Of a DNA stretch of 64,000 nt, positions 61,544 through 64,000 are shown piece after piece. The stretch comes from JAMLHH01 sp037189845. Lineage in GTDB: Bacteria > Bacteroidota > Bacteroidia > Chitinophagales > JADIYW01. The notes below the pieces were generated by a model that searched no databases, was not told where the DNA came from, and was given only the letters and a program-made list of their open reading frames with translations. A program made the translations under genes and the position numbers. Within the stretch, counting starts at the first letter, position 1; every line of letters begins with the position of its first letter. The stretch spans positions 310,001 to 374,000 of the forward strand of contig JBBCIS010000001.1 in assembly GCA_037189845.1 (NCBI GenBank), in the 5' to 3' direction.

Positions 61544-62938
61544 ATGGATATTTTATTACTGAGTGGTGACGCACTGCTAAGCAAAATTTTTGTTTCCAGG
61601 GCAAAAATGATGTCAATGAAAGTAGAGATAAGTGAGGAAATTACTTCGGGATTAGAAAATATTCGAAAAGGTTTATACAAGGCAGTAGTTGCCACTATCT
61701 CTATGCATTCAGAATTCTGTCCTCAGAAAATGATTAAAAAAGTGCAGGAAATGAATCCTTATCTTCCTGTTTTTTTTCTGTTGGATCAGCAGGATTTTTC
61801 TCAGGTGATTAAATTAACCAAGCTGGGTGCGGAATATTGTTTTTCCAAGCCATTTGTCATCGAAAATGTTCTGGAAAATATAGAACGGACCCTAAATAAT
61901 TTACCTGCCCCTCCTTTAGTGAAGAAGGATGTAGTGCTGGAAAATAGTTCCGGGTACTTAAATACTAACAGCATCGCAGCTCACGTATTATCTCATCAGA
62001 TAGACCTGGTGGCAGATACAAATTTTAAAGTAATTATCTATGGGGAAACCGGTACCGGTAAAGAATCTGTGGCGCGAAGATTAAGCAGCGGTATATATAA
62101 GGACAAGCCTTTTATTGCAGTCGATTGCGGATGCTTAAGTAAGGAGCTGGCAGCCAGTGAATTGTTTGGCCATAAAAAAGGCAGCTTCAGCGGAGCTTAT
62201 GAGGACAAGACCGGAGCATTTGAAGCAGCCAATAACGGTACCATTTTTTTAGATGAAATCGGGAATCTGGATTATTCGGTGCAGATATTACTTTTGCGCG
62301 CTATACAGGAAATGAAAATAAAAAAAATCGGCTGCAATAAAGAAATTGATATAAATGTAAGAATTATAGTAGCTTCCAATGAACGTTTAACCGACGCGAT
62401 ACAGGCAGGTAAGTTCAGAGAAGATCTATTTTATCGATTAAATGAATTTGAAATCAGTATTCCTTCCTTGCGGGAACGTGTGGATGATCTGGAAAGTTTT
62501 ATAGATTTCTTTATTGAAGGAGCCAATCATGATCTGAATAAGCGAATTACAGGCGTAGAACCGGCATTGCTTGCAAAAATGCAGCATTACGACTGGCCCG
62601 GAAATATCAGAGAGCTCAAGAATGTAATAAGGCGGGGGTGCCTGATCGCAGATACCATCATCACCGAAGATTGTATGTCATCCGAATTTATAGCCAAGCT
62701 TTCAGATTATAAGTTTAAAGCTGAATATGCAAAAGAGCTGGCTCCGGAATTATTGCTGAAAGATGACCTGAAGTATAAAAGCATCCAGGCCGAATATGAA
62801 GAGATCGTGAAAATTCTTAAAGAGGAAAATTATAATAAATCCCGGACAGCCCAACGATTAAATATCAATAGAAAAACGCTCTACAATAAAATCAAAATTT
62901 TCAGAGATATTGCCATCAATAACAACTTAAAAAACTAA
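61544..62938 (+). CDS. Sigma-54-type activator with degenerate receiver domain
   Basis: 464 residues. Receiver-like domain at 1-118 in which the usual phospho-acceptor Asp is replaced by Thr51 (VVATISM) while the lysine in FSKPF is kept. The AAA+ domain has Walker A GETGTGKE (167-174), Walker B GTIFLDE (232-238) and FREDLFYRLN. The GAFTGA loop that contacts sigma-54 reads GSFSGA (213-218). A Fis-type HTH (NKSRTAQRLNINRKTLYNKI) ends it. It is probably not controlled by phosphorylation, and sigma-54 contact may be altered. Confidence 0.88.
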   Translation: MDILLLSGDALLSKIFVSRAKMMSMKVEISEEITSGLENIRKGLYKAVVATISMHSEFCPQKMIKKVQEMNPYLPVFFLLDQQDFSQVIKLTKLGAEYCFSKPFVIENVLENIERTLNNLPAPPLVKKDVVLENSSGYLNTNSIAAHVLSHQIDLVADTNFKVIIYGETGTGKESVARRLSSGIYKDKPFIAVDCGCLSKELAASELFGHKKGSFSGAYEDKTGAFEAANNGTIFLDEIGNLDYSVQILLLRAIQEMKIKKIGCNKEIDINVRIIVASNERLTDAIQAGKFREDLFYRLNEFEISIPSLRERVDDLESFIDFFIEGANHDLNKRITGVEPALLAKMQHYDWPGNIRELKNVIRRGCLIADTIITEDCMSSEFIAKLSDYKFKAEYAKELAPELLLKDDLKYKSIQAEYEEIVKILKEENYNKSRTAQRLNINRKTLYNKIKIFRDIAINNNLKN

Positions 62939-63495
62939 GTAATTAATTTTCTCACCTTTATAGCAGTTTATCTTATGTAATCGCCTGTAAGGTTTCAATT
63001 TCATAGTGCAATTTGTCATCCTGCTCTTTACCGGAGAGTAAGGATTTAAACAGGAAAAGAATATAGCTTAAAGCAAGCTATACATAAAATACAGAGAGCG
63101 TCTTTACAACATTGTTGTAAAGACGCTCTCTGTATTTTTCAGATAAAGTATGTAAAATACTTTGATGGTTTCGACTAAGCTTAATTACCAGATAAAACGA
63201 TACCTGTTTTTCGGTGATCTACATTTTTGTCAATAGCTAAAGCCCATTTCATTTTAAATGGAATAGCTTCAGGCATCCTTCACTGGATATTACAATAAAA
63301 AACAACCCGGGAATGTGTGGTCATCTCAATTCAAACAGAGTTGGGTAAGTGGGAAAAATAAGCAACATGTTGAGCAAATAGTTTTACAATTTTTATAAAA
63401 AAATATGTTGTAATTTATTGATAATCATATTGTTGATTGTTTGGCATGCAAAATGGCTTATTGTCCTATATTATTAAACCATAAATTTTTTACTT
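62939..63495. other. Intergenic region before the right-edge gene
   Basis: About 555 bases with no gene seen. It holds the long palindrome at 63087-63137 and a GGTTTCGACTAAGC fragment of the dispersed TCGAAACCAC family at about 63167. The last 130 bases are AT-rich and probably contain the promoter of the gene at 63496. Confidence 0.45.
63087..63137. terminator. 51-base perfect palindrome, probable bidirectional terminator
   Basis: Two 25-base perfect arms around one base: AAATACAGAGAGCG... and ...CGCTCTCTGTATTT. T-run on both ends. Longer than the other terminators of the window. Confidence 0.65.
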
Positions 63496-64000
63496 ATGAA
63501 AAGAGGCACATCCCGTTCCGGTAACAGGAACAGTTCCAGCAACAATCAGTCTTCTTCAAGAAGCAGCCATTCAGGTTATAGCAATCGCTCTCACAATGAC
63601 CATGATAATGATGATGAAGATTATGAAGATTATGAATCTGCATATGAAGAAGGTTATCAGCATGGGTATGAAGATGCCATGAATGAAGAAGATTATGATG
63701 ATGACTATGAAGATGATGATTTTGATGATGATGACGATTATGATGATTATGACGAGGATGAAGATGATGATTTTGATGATGATGGCGAGGATGATGATGA
63801 AGATGACGACGACGATGATGATGATCGTGACAGCGATGGACGCGGTCGCTCAGGAAGAGGGGGAAGCGGGCGTTCCGGTTCCGGTCGCAGCAGTTCAGGA
63901 AGAAGCACATCAGGCAATCGTTCCAGCAGCTCAAATGTAGGACGTTCCGGTAGTTCCCGAAGCAGTTCCGGCTCAGGAAGCAGTTCAGGAAGAGGACGTT
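63496..64000 (+). CDS. Charge-segregated low-complexity protein (partial at window end)
   Basis: ATG at 63496, open to the window end (168 codons so far). Three blocks: a Ser/Arg/Asn-rich start (MKRGTSRSGNRNSSSNNQSS), a long acidic stretch of Asp, Glu and Tyr (about residues 35-113), and a Gly/Arg/Ser-rich block (GRGRSGRGGSGRSGSGRSSS). No domain, signal peptide or membrane segment. Long antisense frames over this stretch (His-rich, Met-rich) are artefacts of the repeats. Intrinsically disordered; a nucleic-acid or condensate role is conceivable but inferred. Confidence 0.7.
   Translation, partial: MKRGTSRSGNRNSSSNNQSSSRSSHSGYSNRSHNDHDNDDEDYEDYESAYEEGYQHGYEDAMNEEDYDDDYEDDDFDDDDDYDDYDEDEDDDFDDDGEDDDEDDDDDDDDRDSDGRGRSGRGGSGRSGSGRSSSGRSTSGNRSSSSNVGRSGSSRSSSGSGSSSGRGR

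Noticed and set aside
63494..63940. His-rich minus-strand and Met-rich plus-strand open frames
   Set aside because: Both are reading-frame artefacts of the Asp/Gly/Ser repeats in the true plus-strand gene from 63496.

Overview
The window is AT-rich chromosomal DNA from a member of the Bacteroidota, probably of the Chitinophagia/Sphingobacteriia type. The signs are a type IX secretion sorting domain (20730-21212), LytTR/LytS-type two-component pairs, HmuY-, RemB/Wzi- and S74-type surface proteins, and promoter boxes of the TTTG-N20-TAnnTTTG form. Family-level placement is inference; no rRNA is present and one tRNA (Gln) is visible.

Layout. 1-1700: end of a LytS kinase, its LytTR regulator, then a mosaic of broken KilA-N, GxxExxY and YgjP gene pieces. 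1655-7948: a YgjP metallopeptidase, two overlapping zinc-ribbon microgenes and a tandem pair of large exported proteins sharing a C-terminal His/Cys module that resembles clan CD (caspase/gingipain) peptidases. 8113-9190: the rpsF-rpsR-rplI operon. 9700-17450: orphan half-AraC protein, GH25 lysozyme, DUF4332 protein, tRNA-Gln, small enzymes, and a QorB-like gene with an Rrf2 regulator that share a palindromic operator. 17531-21540: KilA-N protein, UDG-fold candidate, Asp-box microprotein, adhesin-like and T9SS proteins, and an XRE regulator with a palindrome. 21813-27903: uvrA with a phasin-like gene, then recJ-lptB.

27987-31814 is accessory: four minus-strand genes separated by a recurring intergenic motif beside a tyrosine recombinase remnant, reminiscent of a decayed cassette array. 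32041-50039 is mostly core or envelope: pckA, dprA with a RemB/Wzi-like barrel gene, an endoglycoceramidase-like GH5 lipoprotein, MarR with a FabG4-type reductase, an outer-membrane barrel, a LytTR/TPR-LytS pair around a frameshifted HmuY gene, and a giant 17-residue-repeat adhesin with an S74 chaperone. 50234-52555 is a TetR-thiolase-thioesterase cluster with matching operators upstream of tetR and the thiolase.

52934-57666 is a four-gene minus-strand operon matching the QatABCD anti-phage system (KAP NTPase, QatB, QueC-like QatC, TatD-like QatD); qatB carries an apparent one-base frameshift. After it come a CinA/PncC domain gene, a YetF/DUF421 membrane protein, a stress-type SDR, a small disordered protein, a sigma-54-type activator with a degenerate receiver domain, and at the right edge an incomplete gene for a charge-segregated Ser/Arg and Asp-rich protein. 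Several dispersed repeat families (REP-like, TCGAAACCAC-type, paired hairpins) fill the intergenic spaces.
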